Below, piece by piece: positions 1 to 5,061 of a DNA stretch of 5,126 bases (its first letter is position 1; every line of letters begins with the position of its first letter). The translations under genes were made by a program, and so were the position numbers. This stretch comes from Acidiferrobacter sp. (GTDB lineage Bacteria > Pseudomonadota > Gammaproteobacteria > Arenicellales > UBA868): positions 1-5,126 of the forward strand of contig NZKZ01000179.1 of assembly GCA_002694065.1 (NCBI GenBank), read 5' to 3'. The notes below the pieces were generated by a model that searched no databases, had not been told where the DNA came from, and saw only the letters and a program-made list of their open reading frames with translations.

Positions 1-2
1 TA

Positions 3-395
3 TGTCTATCGCTCGATCGCGTGCTGAACCCAGCGGGCCGCCTTGCCAATATGAGGGATGTCCGTTGGTTGCTGGGAAGTTATGGTCTAACAGGCGATGA
101 GCAGGTCGTCATCTACGCAGATCAAGAAAGAACCCGGGATGCCATGGCGGCCATCTTCTATCTTGCCGGCCAGGATCAGGTGAGTCGATTGAATGACGGC
201 CCTCAGGTCAATTTGACTGGCCGGGGGATAGCTGGCGCTCTCAGCCGCCGGGCGCTTTTCGTTGGGGAGGTCCGGCTGTCGCATCTGCAACCAGCACCCT
301 ATGGGCGAGTGTCATCGACACAACTTGCCGAATTTGTAAGCGCTCTCAATCGGGATCCGAAAGCGCGCTTTATGTGGCCTATGGGGTATCTCTGA
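3..395 (+). CDS. Rhodanese-like domain protein, 3' part only, no active-site Cys
   Basis: The reading frame is open to the left edge, so the start is outside the window; about 130 codons are visible. The segment GLTGDEQVVIYADQE followed by AAIFYLAGQDQVSRLNDG follows the rhodanese pattern: a beta strand ending at the active-site loop, a helix, then a strand ending in a DG turn. It can be lined up by eye with the N-terminal half of the exported sulfurtransferase at 1206-2144 (GISNANHVVIYSRG, then FKALGHNEVSILNGG). At the position where catalytic rhodaneses carry Cys this protein has Ala (VVIYAD), so this domain is probably non-catalytic, as is usual for the first domain of tandem rhodaneses. 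About 60 further residues follow and end at MGYL; they include VSSTQLAEFVSALN, which resembles the beginning of a second domain, but no second active loop is present. Either a catalytic domain lies upstream or the protein is binding-only. The stop overlaps the next start by one base (TGATG). Confidence 0.6.
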   Translation, partial: CLSLDRVLNPAGRLANMRDVRWLLGSYGLTGDEQVVIYADQERTRDAMAAIFYLAGQDQVSRLNDGPQVNLTGRGIAGALSRRALFVGEVRLSHLQPAPYGRVSSTQLAEFVSALNRDPKARFMWPMGYL

Positions 396-679
396 TGCTG
401 CTGATCACAGTTACACGGCCAGATAGTCAATCCATTCTGAGAAATATGCTGCAGGCCTGTTCACGCAAAGCATGCGCGGTCTCCGTGTTCTTCACCGGCC
501 GGGGGGTGCATTCGCTTGCGGATCAGGATGTTCTGACTGCTCTGACCGAAACGGCTGAAGCAGTGGCTTGCGCCGAATCCTGGAAAGAATTTTTTGAACA
601 TGACTGTCCCGTCACTTCGGGCAGTCAGACTGATCACAGTCGCCTGATCGGTGAGGCAGCACAGGTAGTGAGTCTGTAG
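395..679 (+). CDS. Small DsrE-family-like protein, 94 aa, candidate sulfur-carrying Cys59
   Basis: I chose the ATG at 395 because it overlaps the upstream TGA (TGATG) and has a GGGG stretch at 383-386 as a modest ribosome binding site; a GTG at 374 would only add seven residues inside the previous gene. The protein opens with a hydrophobic strand (LLITVTRP), a helix rich in small residues, then VSVFFTGRGVHSL, which matches the DsrE-family pattern of a strand ending in a GV turn. Next comes VACAESWKEFF, where Cys59 sits near the position of the sulfur-binding Cys of DsrE/TusD. Family members are small cytoplasmic alpha/beta proteins that pass persulfide sulfur between partners. There is no signal peptide or membrane segment. 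Its position between two rhodanese-type genes supports a role in sulfur transfer. The family call is firm at fold level and uncertain at subfamily level; Cys7-type residues earlier (22 and 27) may also matter. Confidence 0.65.
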   Translation: MLLITVTRPDSQSILRNMLQACSRKACAVSVFFTGRGVHSLADQDVLTALTETAEAVACAESWKEFFEHDCPVTSGSQTDHSRLIGEAAQVVSL

Positions 680-685
680 TTGACG

Positions 686-961
686 ATGACGGCCACAAAG
701 AAAATTCTGGTGATGGCGCGCGATGATGCTGAGGAAGCAATGCGGGTCGCGGCCGGGCTGACTATCTTCGGACATGAGGTGCGTTTTCTTTTTGCCGATG
801 AGTTTGAAGTGACATCCCGCTTTGAGGAGAACGCGGAACTGCTGGAACTGGCAGACGTGGATGAGATCACGACTTTGGTGCCTTTCGCTGAGTGCGATCA
901 AGTCTCTGCGGATCAAGCAGCGATGTTTCTGGCAGAAGCCGATGCAACGTTGGTGCTGTAG
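686..961 (+). CDS. Small DsrE/F-like protein, 91 aa
   Basis: The ATG at 686 is preferred; a TTG at 680, directly after the upstream TAG (677-679), would add two residues and cannot be excluded. Neither has a good ribosome binding site, so translation is probably coupled to the preceding gene. The predicted order is a strand (KKILVMARDD), a helix (AEEAMRVAAGLTIFGH), a strand (EVRFLFADE), a short helix and ELLELADVDEITTL, closing with a helix-strand pair (FLAEADATLVL). This is the expected topology of the DsrE/DsrF/TusC group. The only Cys is residue 70 (AECDQV), which is a candidate reactive residue but not at a clearly canonical spot. No signal peptide is present, so it should be cytoplasmic. 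DsrE-type proteins often form hetero-oligomers; together with the 94-residue neighbour it could form such a complex, which is inference. Confidence 0.55.
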   Translation: MTATKKILVMARDDAEEAMRVAAGLTIFGHEVRFLFADEFEVTSRFEENAELLELADVDEITTLVPFAECDQVSADQAAMFLAEADATLVL

Positions 962-991
962 ATCGATGAGCATATTCACAGGAACAGGCGG

Positions 992-1180
992 ATGAAGAAG
1001 GTCGTATTGCTGGTACGCGGTCAGCATCGCACGAGCAATACGCTCGGTAGCGTGGTCGACGCTTTGAGGCGAACCGAGGATGTGGTTGAGATTGAGTTTG
1101 ACAGTCTTGGCGATGATGCCGAGGCATGGGATGGGGCTTTGGCTCAGATTCTTGAGTCGGAGCAGTGTGTGTGTATCTAG
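992..1180 (+). CDS. Unrecognised 62-aa protein in the sulfur cluster
   Basis: I do not recognise a family. The ATG at 992 has a purine-rich stretch with AGGAACAGGCGG just upstream (980-991) and lies 30 bases after the previous stop. The protein begins with a strand-like segment (MKKVVLLVRG), continues with a helix and an acidic strand (VVEIEFDSLGDDAEAWD), and ends with a helix and strand (ALAQILESEQCVCI) that places Cys59 and Cys61 two residues apart at the extreme C-terminus. The ending resembles in shape the last strand of the neighbouring DsrE/F-like protein (FLAEADATLVL). It may be a shortened DsrE/DsrH-like subunit that lost the middle of the fold, or an unrelated small partner. The CxC at the C-terminus could be redox-active, bind metal or accept sulfur. 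Coding status is supported by operon position and spacing only. Confidence 0.55.
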   Translation: MKKVVLLVRGQHRTSNTLGSVVDALRRTEDVVEIEFDSLGDDAEAWDGALAQILESEQCVCI

Positions 1181-1186
1181 TCTTCC

Positions 1187-1196
1187 AAAGGAGGAG
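1187..1196 (+). promoter_or_regulatory. Strong Shine-Dalgarno for the exported sulfurtransferase
   Basis: AAAGGAGGAG is an almost perfect anti-16S match ending nine bases before the ATG at 1206. It is much stronger than any other ribosome binding site in this operon, suggesting the exported rhodanese is made in excess over its neighbours. It also fixes the start at 1206 even though the frame stays open upstream to beyond 1080. Confidence 0.8.
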
Positions 1197-1205
1197 AAAA
1201 CTGAA

Positions 1206-2144
1206 ATGAAGCGAAAAATGACGAGTATGATGGCCTGGTTAAGTGGCGCAGTCACCTGTGCCTTCGCGGCCTCAGCAATGGCGGCACAACCTCTGGTAGA
1301 TGTCGCATGGATCAAGGAGCATTCCTGCGATCCGAATGTCCGGGTGCTGGATATCCGGAACAAGTGGGATGGTTCTCGAAAAGGGGACTATCAGAAAGGA
1401 CATATTCCCTGTGCGATCTACTCGGATTACTCCTCTGCCGGCTGGCGCGCCAAAGTGGACAACACGCCCGGTCAGATGTCTCCGGTTGCGAAACTTGAAG
1501 AACTTATTGGCGGTTTGGGTATCTCTAATGCCAATCATGTTGTTATCTATAGCCGGGGCACCAATGCCTTGGATATGGGCAGCGCCACTCGGGTGTACTG
1601 GACGTTTAAAGCGCTCGGCCACAATGAGGTATCCATTCTGAATGGCGGATACTTTGGCTATATTGCTGATGAGAAAAACCCGATTGAAAAGGGGACTCAC
1701 AAAGCCATGCCGGCAAAATTTACCGCCGATCTGCAGGAAGACATGATCCCCTCAAAGGACGATATCGCGGCAGCTTCGAGCTCTGGGGGTGTGACCGTCG
1801 ACCTGCGGCCCGCCCACCAGCACCTTGGCATCAATAAGCATCCAAAGGCATCGCGCTATGGAACTATTCCGGGTTCGGCGAATCTTCCCGAAAGCTGGTT
1901 AACCGTTAATGGCGGAAGCAAATGGAGAAGCGAGAGCGAGCTGAAGCAACTCTTTGCGGCCGCGGATGTGCCGGAAACAGGAGAACAGTATCATTTCTGC
2001 AATTCTGGCCACTGGGCGACTCTGGGCTGGTTCGCCAGCAGCGAGATCCTGGGCAATAAGGATGCCAAGATGTATGATGGTTCCATGATCGAGTGGACTA
2101 ACGATAAATCATTGCCGATGGAGGCAACGGTTAATCTGAATTAA
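1206..2144 (+). CDS. Exported tandem-rhodanese sulfurtransferase, 312 aa, catalytic Cys265
   Basis: The start is set by the strong ribosome binding site. Residues 1-26 form a Sec-type signal peptide: KRK, then a hydrophobic stretch, then SAMA with likely cleavage before AQPL, so the enzyme should act in the periplasm. The first rhodanese domain (about 28-160) has VRVLDIRN, the GHIPCAIY element, and VVIYSRG with Ser where Cys would be, then SILNGGYFGY; it is non-catalytic. The second domain (about 180-300) has VTVDLRP, GTIPGSANLP, and the active loop HFCNSGHWA with Cys265, followed by MYDGSMIEW. Length and two-domain layout match thiosulfate/3-mercaptopyruvate sulfurtransferases, which move sulfane sulfur to a thiophilic acceptor through a Cys persulfide. 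The loop CNSGHW differs from the CGSGVT type of mercaptopyruvate enzymes and from CRKGVT of bovine rhodanese, so the donor cannot be assigned. The gene lies between small DsrE-like genes and a haem protein, and an intrinsic terminator follows its stop within 34 bases. Confidence 0.88.
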   Translation: MKRKMTSMMAWLSGAVTCAFAASAMAAQPLVDVAWIKEHSCDPNVRVLDIRNKWDGSRKGDYQKGHIPCAIYSDYSSAGWRAKVDNTPGQMSPVAKLEELIGGLGISNANHVVIYSRGTNALDMGSATRVYWTFKALGHNEVSILNGGYFGYIADEKNPIEKGTHKAMPAKFTADLQEDMIPSKDDIAAASSSGGVTVDLRPAHQHLGINKHPKASRYGTIPGSANLPESWLTVNGGSKWRSESELKQLFAAADVPETGEQYHFCNSGHWATLGWFASSEILGNKDAKMYDGSMIEWTNDKSLPMEATVNLN

Positions 2145-2798
2145 TTGCTGAAGTCGTTCCTTATTGCAGGATGTTTCGCAGCGGCCGGACTTTGTCCGGC
2201 CGCTGCTTTTTGTGCAGGACTGGGCACAGCTCTCGATCGGGCACGTTTCCCCGCGGAAGTTCTGATCGTCCGGGGAGACCTGCAAAGACTGAACTCACCT
2301 GCCGCTCTGAGTCCGGCTGAAGTGACGGGGCTGGAAGGTCGCATCCAGTCTGCACTGACAGGCCTTGCGTGGCTGGCACAGGAGTATGGCGCTCTCACAA
2401 AGTCCAAAATAGATGGGCAATTGCTTCAGGATCTGGCTCAATCGTGGGCGCAAAGGGATTTTCTTTCGGCACAGGCACTGGCCGACCAGTTATCCAATGG
2501 GTATACCCTCAATTCCGCAATATTCTCAGCAGACCGTGCGAGCGCGAAGGATGTCGAAAGAGCGCGGGAGCTGGATTTGCAGCTTTGTCAGGGGTGCCAT
2601 ACGGACAGAGTCGGCACAGAAAAAATCCTGCCTGCCTACCGTCTTAAAGAGATGGCGGCAGGTATGCCGTCAGACGAGTTCCTGGCCCGGCTGTTGAGCG
2701 GGGTAAGAGGCACGTCTGACACGGCGCTCGCCAACCCGCTCAGTTTGGGAGATATCCGTGGCTTGTTGAGGCTGTACCAGGAAGACGCCGTCGATTGA
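2145..2798 (+). CDS. Exported monohaem c-type cytochrome-like protein, 217 aa
   Basis: The start is taken as TTG at 2145, directly abutting the TAA of the sulfurtransferase, because only this start yields the signal peptide MLKSFLIAGCF through FCAG that a c-type cytochrome needs for export; no other start lies nearby. There is no ribosome binding site at a normal distance (a GAGG lies about 20 bases upstream), so translation is probably coupled to the previous gene. Residues 25-140 are helical, polar and unrecognised. The haem motif CQGCH is at 148-152, followed by a short cytochrome c fold ending GVRGTSDTALANPLSLGDIRGLLRLY, where the GVRG and LSLGDIRGLLRLY parts resemble class I cytochromes. 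The Met expected before the last helix is absent there; Met170 or Met174 could be the sixth ligand. Likely role: periplasmic electron acceptor for the sulfur chemistry of this operon (inference). An intrinsic terminator lies within its signal-peptide codons. Confidence 0.8.
   Translation: MLKSFLIAGCFAAAGLCPAAAFCAGLGTALDRARFPAEVLIVRGDLQRLNSPAALSPAEVTGLEGRIQSALTGLAWLAQEYGALTKSKIDGQLLQDLAQSWAQRDFLSAQALADQLSNGYTLNSAIFSADRASAKDVERARELDLQLCQGCHTDRVGTEKILPAYRLKEMAAGMPSDEFLARLLSGVRGTSDTALANPLSLGDIRGLLRLYQEDAVD
2178..2211 (+). terminator. Strong intrinsic terminator inside the cytochrome signal-peptide codons
   Basis: The left arm GCAGCGGCCGGAC (2178-2190) and right arm GTCCGGCCGCTGC (2194-2206) are perfectly complementary over 13 bp, with a TTT loop (2191-2193) and TTTTT at 2207-2211. 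This is a textbook + strand Rho-independent terminator; the other strand lacks a T tract. It begins 33 bases after the sulfurtransferase stop (2144), where a terminator for that gene would be expected, but also lies within codons 12-23 of the cytochrome gene, where it encodes the Ala-rich part of the signal peptide. Ribosomes translating from 2145 would cover or melt it, so it could act as a translation-sensitive attenuator. Confidence 0.8.
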
Positions 2799-2814
2799 TC
2801 TTGGCTACTGATAG

Positions 2815-4347
2815 CTAGTCGATCTGCTGATCAGCACGCATGGGCAGGGGTGTAATCGTCTCCAGGTTGACGGCCGAGGTCCCCGGCGGCACAAAGAAAT
2901 AGAGAAACTCGCGTTCGCTTCCGGGGAAGAAGAGCCCCGGCTTCGCCGTCACCGTGAGTGGGGTCAAGGGATACCCCGGGAATAGTGTTTTGGCATTTTG
3001 CAGGCATCGGGAGTCAGACTTCAGGCAGATGACAGCAATTCCGTCTCTTTCGATGTCCTCTTGGGTAATCCAGGGACTCCATTGATGGCTAAGATGCTGA
3101 AGAACCGACGGATGATCCGGTGAGTGGAAGGCGATACTGTCCGGTGCATCGTGGCCTCCACCGACGATGCGAAGCGGTGTCTGGTGGGTGCTTCGCCAAA
3201 GAGCGGTAATGTCACGCCCGAGCTCCTTGCCTGGAAAGTGGTACATCGCGTGGCCGGATGTCACAAGACCACTAAAGAGCAGTACGGGAGGCAGCACCAA
3301 CAGCCATACGAACGCGGCGCGGATCAGGTGCTTTAGTGCCGGAGCGTTCGTTGTCATTGGCCAATAGAGCAGCAGCGCAATGCCCGCCAAATTCAGTGTG
3401 GGTCCACCCCAGCGGCTGGATGCGCCGATGCCGGCGAGAAAACCCACTACCGCAGTCCCAATCAACGGAAAAAGAAACATCCAGTATATAAAGGAGGAAA
3501 GACCTTGATTCTGCAGAATCTCGCCAGATGTTTCGGATGAATTCTTTCGCCGCTGATAAAGCCATACCGTAAAGAAGACGAGTAGAAGGGGTAAAAGATA
3601 TAGAAGTTGTGCCACCAGAAATCGAACAGCCTTGATCCGAGACGAAAAGTCCGAAGCAACGTAATCCCCGATATGGGTCACCGTCCCCATCTGGTGGCTA
3701 TCGACATACCATAGATGCCAACCCATCACGATCAGGAAGAGGCTGAGGGACAGATAGGGCCCGGGAGTCTTGAGCGTCTCGCGGCCTTTTGCAAAGAGCA
3801 GCAGATAAAGAGCGATGCCTGGAAGCATGGCGGCCGAGTAGTATTTGGTCAGCATCGCCACGCCGGAAATCAGTCCAAGCGCGATCCAGTAGCGGTATTG
3901 GCCTCTTTGAATGGCAAAGTAGGCGAGCAGGATAGTCAATGCCCAGATCGGGATCAGCATTGAACTGTGATTGAGTCGCATGCTGAAAAAACTGAAATAT
4001 GGTACGAACTCGAGCAGGCAGACCGCTGCCAGCGCGGGCACAGGCGGTAACACCTCCCGAGCGAGCCGCCAGACGCAGTAGAGCGCCAGAAGAAAATTCA
4101 GCTGCGTCAGCAGGTTGTAGGTCCAGTTGCTGATGCCAACCGTCTGCAGGAAACCGGCGACTACCCACGGCAGCACAGGGGGATGCAGATGATAGGACCC
4201 CATCCATTCTTGCCCCCAGGCAAAATGCATCATGCTGTCGGTATCCAGCTCGTGCCGGCCGAGGGTGGGCAAAAGCGTCCACAAGAGCAGGTGAGTGAGG
4301 GCAAAAAGCCAGAAGATCCGGCTGCAGTTCCGGGAAGTGGGTGTCAT
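2815..4347 (-). CDS. Family 39 (PMT_2/ArnT-like) membrane glycosyltransferase, 510 aa
   Basis: Family GT39 enzymes transfer a sugar from a polyprenyl-phosphate carrier to lipid A, protein or another acceptor on the outer face of the inner membrane. The ATG at 4347 places a first hydrophobic helix at residues 11-29, as expected. The first external loop has HELDTDSMMHFAWGQEW with Asp35/Asp37 in the place of the family's catalytic acidic residue, then YHLHPPVLPW, matching the family HPP motif. About ten further hydrophobic segments run to about residue 362, followed by a soluble C-terminal domain (363-510). Length is normal for the family and the frame is intact. The frame stays open upstream to a GTG at 4509, but that extension is polar, lacks similarity and would overrun both candidate promoters. 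The ribosome binding site is weak. The gene converges on the cytochrome gene with 16 bases between stops. Acceptor and sugar cannot be told from sequence. Confidence 0.85.
   Translation of the reverse strand: MTPTSRNCSRIFWLFALTHLLLWTLLPTLGRHELDTDSMMHFAWGQEWMGSYHLHPPVLPWVVAGFLQTVGISNWTYNLLTQLNFLLALYCVWRLAREVLPPVPALAAVCLLEFVPYFSFFSMRLNHSSMLIPIWALTILLAYFAIQRGQYRYWIALGLISGVAMLTKYYSAAMLPGIALYLLLFAKGRETLKTPGPYLSLSLFLIVMGWHLWYVDSHQMGTVTHIGDYVASDFSSRIKAVRFLVAQLLYLLPLLLVFFTVWLYQRRKNSSETSGEILQNQGLSSFIYWMFLFPLIGTAVVGFLAGIGASSRWGGPTLNLAGIALLLYWPMTTNAPALKHLIRAAFVWLLVLPPVLLFSGLVTSGHAMYHFPGKELGRDITALWRSTHQTPLRIVGGGHDAPDSIAFHSPDHPSVLQHLSHQWSPWITQEDIERDGIAVICLKSDSRCLQNAKTLFPGYPLTPLTVTAKPGLFFPGSEREFLYFFVPPGTSAVNLETITPLPMRADQQID
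2825..2836. repeat. 12-bp perfect palindrome at the convergent gene junction
   Basis: TGCTGATCAGCA is self-complementary and lies in the last codons of the glycosyltransferase, just beyond the end of the cytochrome gene. No T tract follows on either strand, so it is not a standard intrinsic terminator. It could be a protein site or chance. Confidence 0.3.
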
Positions 4348-4377
4348 GAGGCAAGGCCGGCATCCGTGGGGCGGGGC

Positions 4378-4406
4378 ATAGTAGCCCTGAAGCCAATAAA
4401 ACCCAA
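4378..4406 (-). promoter_or_regulatory. Candidate sigma-70 promoter for the glycosyltransferase
   Basis: Read on the minus strand, TTGGGT (4406-4401) and TACTAT (4383-4378) are separated by exactly 17 bases. This would start transcription near 4371, about 24 bases before the ATG at 4347. Each hexamer matches consensus only partly (3/6 and 4/6), so this is a plausible but weak call. Confidence 0.3.
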
Positions 4407-4519
4407 GTATTCTGGGAGAAATTAGCGGACAGTGGCTTAATCCTCCCGTGGAGGACCTCTTCGCCGGGTTTTGGCCAACCTGACCCCCCCGGGGGCTATC
4501 GTCAGGCACCAGATTCAGT

Positions 4520-4531
4520 TAGAATCGCGCA
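4520..4531 (+). promoter_or_regulatory. Candidate -10 element with GC-rich discriminator for the tRNA-tuf operon
   Basis: TAGAAT at 4520-4525 matches the -10 consensus at five of six positions and is followed by CGCGCA, the GC-rich discriminator typical of stringently controlled tRNA and rRNA promoters. No clear -35 hexamer lies 16-18 bases upstream, which weakens the call. Transcription would begin near 4532 and give a leader of about 124 bases before tRNA-Tyr. A TTGACC at 4611-4616 nearer the tRNA lacks a matching -10. Confidence 0.3.
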
Positions 4532-4655
4532 CCCGCACGAGGTTTAGCTGCCCGTAGCGGAACCCGAATGCGCCGGGGATCGGGCCCGCCATTCGACAAT
4601 CCAGATTTAATTGACCAGATTCCGAGGCTTCGCGAAGTTCAGTTTTGCGCTTTTC

Positions 4656-4740
4656 GGAGGGGTTCCCGAGCGGTCAAAGGGGGCAGACTGTAAATCTGTT
4701 GGCTCAGCCTTCGGAGGTTCGAATCCTCCCCCCTCCACCA
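4656..4740 (+). tRNA. tyrU: tRNA-Tyr (GTA)
   Basis: Eighty-five bases with acceptor arms GGAGGGG and CCCCTCC, discriminator A and encoded CCA. The anticodon loop CTGTAAA gives anticodon GTA at 4690-4692. A long variable arm (GGC-TCA-GCC) makes it a class II tRNA, as bacterial tRNA-Tyr should be. The T arm is GGAGG-TTCGAAT-CCTCC. It is the first gene of the tRNA-tuf unit; the symbol is given by analogy with E. coli. Confidence 0.97.
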
Positions 4741-4831
4741 TTTGATTGGTGGATGTGGCAGGTGAGCACGAAACGGCAGTTCAGTGAAACCAGGATGACA
4801 CGTGATCAGTTCGGGAACGAAAAACTTTTGG

Positions 4832-4905
<74 letters not shown>

Positions 4906-4917
4906 GCATGGATCCGC

Positions 4918-4993
<76 letters not shown>

Positions 4994-5008
4994 GTACAGT
5001 GTCTGTAC
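4994..5008 (+). repeat. Small hairpin between tRNA-Thr and tuf
   Basis: GTACAG and CTGTAC form a perfect 6-bp stem with loop TGT starting on the base after the tRNA CCA. There is no T tract, so it should not end transcription. It may mark or protect the cut that separates the mature tRNA-Thr from the tuf mRNA. A short palindrome CTCCGGAG (5012-5019) follows. Confidence 0.45.
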
Positions 5009-5061
5009 GTTCTCCGGAGTCAGACAACCAGTTAACCACGCACTGTTGAGGAAATCAGAAA

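Larger units (their letters stand above)
4348..4655. other. Divergent intergenic region between glycosyltransferase and tRNA operon
   Basis: About 308 bases without a convincing gene. It holds a candidate - strand promoter for the glycosyltransferase (4378-4406), a small hairpin TCCTCC-CGT-GGAGGA at 4441-4455, a run of seven C followed by five G (about 4484-4495), and a candidate -10 element for the tRNA operon at 4520-4525. After that comes a leader of about 125 bases with an imperfect inverted pair CGAATG/CATTCG around 4565-4596. No degenerate tRNA was recognised at the place where E. coli has a second tRNA-Thr before tRNA-Tyr. Confidence 0.6.

Noticed and set aside
1098..1103. A perfect TTGACA that might be a -35 box for the exported sulfurtransferase
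   Set aside because: No -10-like hexamer follows at 16-18 bases (the sequence there is GAGGCA or neighbours), and it lies within the coding sequence of the 62-aa gene.
461..1363. A 300-codon open frame on the minus strand opposite the small sulfur genes
   Set aside because: It shows no recognisable domain, is rich in Cys, His and Arg without pattern, and lies antisense to several + strand genes that have coherent folds, coupled starts and ribosome binding sites.
3698..4396. A 232-codon minus-strand open frame overlapping the glycosyltransferase
   Set aside because: It is a second frame of the same strand as the glycosyltransferase; the latter has clear helices and the HPP motif, while this one is Ala/Arg/Pro-rich with no membrane segments.
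4484..4495. A C7G5 tract as a possible phase-variable repeat
   Set aside because: It is short, not inside the chosen coding sequence, and may be chance; a single genome cannot show variation.
4348..4509. A 54-residue N-terminal extension of the glycosyltransferase from a GTG at 4509
   Set aside because: The extension is polar and unlike the family N-terminus, and it would cover the candidate promoters; the ATG at 4347 puts the first membrane helix where expected.
4565..4596. An inverted pair CGAATG/CATTCG that might be a terminator or riboswitch in the tRNA leader
   Set aside because: The stem is short, the interior pairs poorly and there is no T tract; no known leader motif was recognised.
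4531..4655. A possible remnant of an extra tRNA-Thr before tRNA-Tyr, as in E. coli
   Set aside because: No acceptor, anticodon or T-arm pattern could be found in this stretch.
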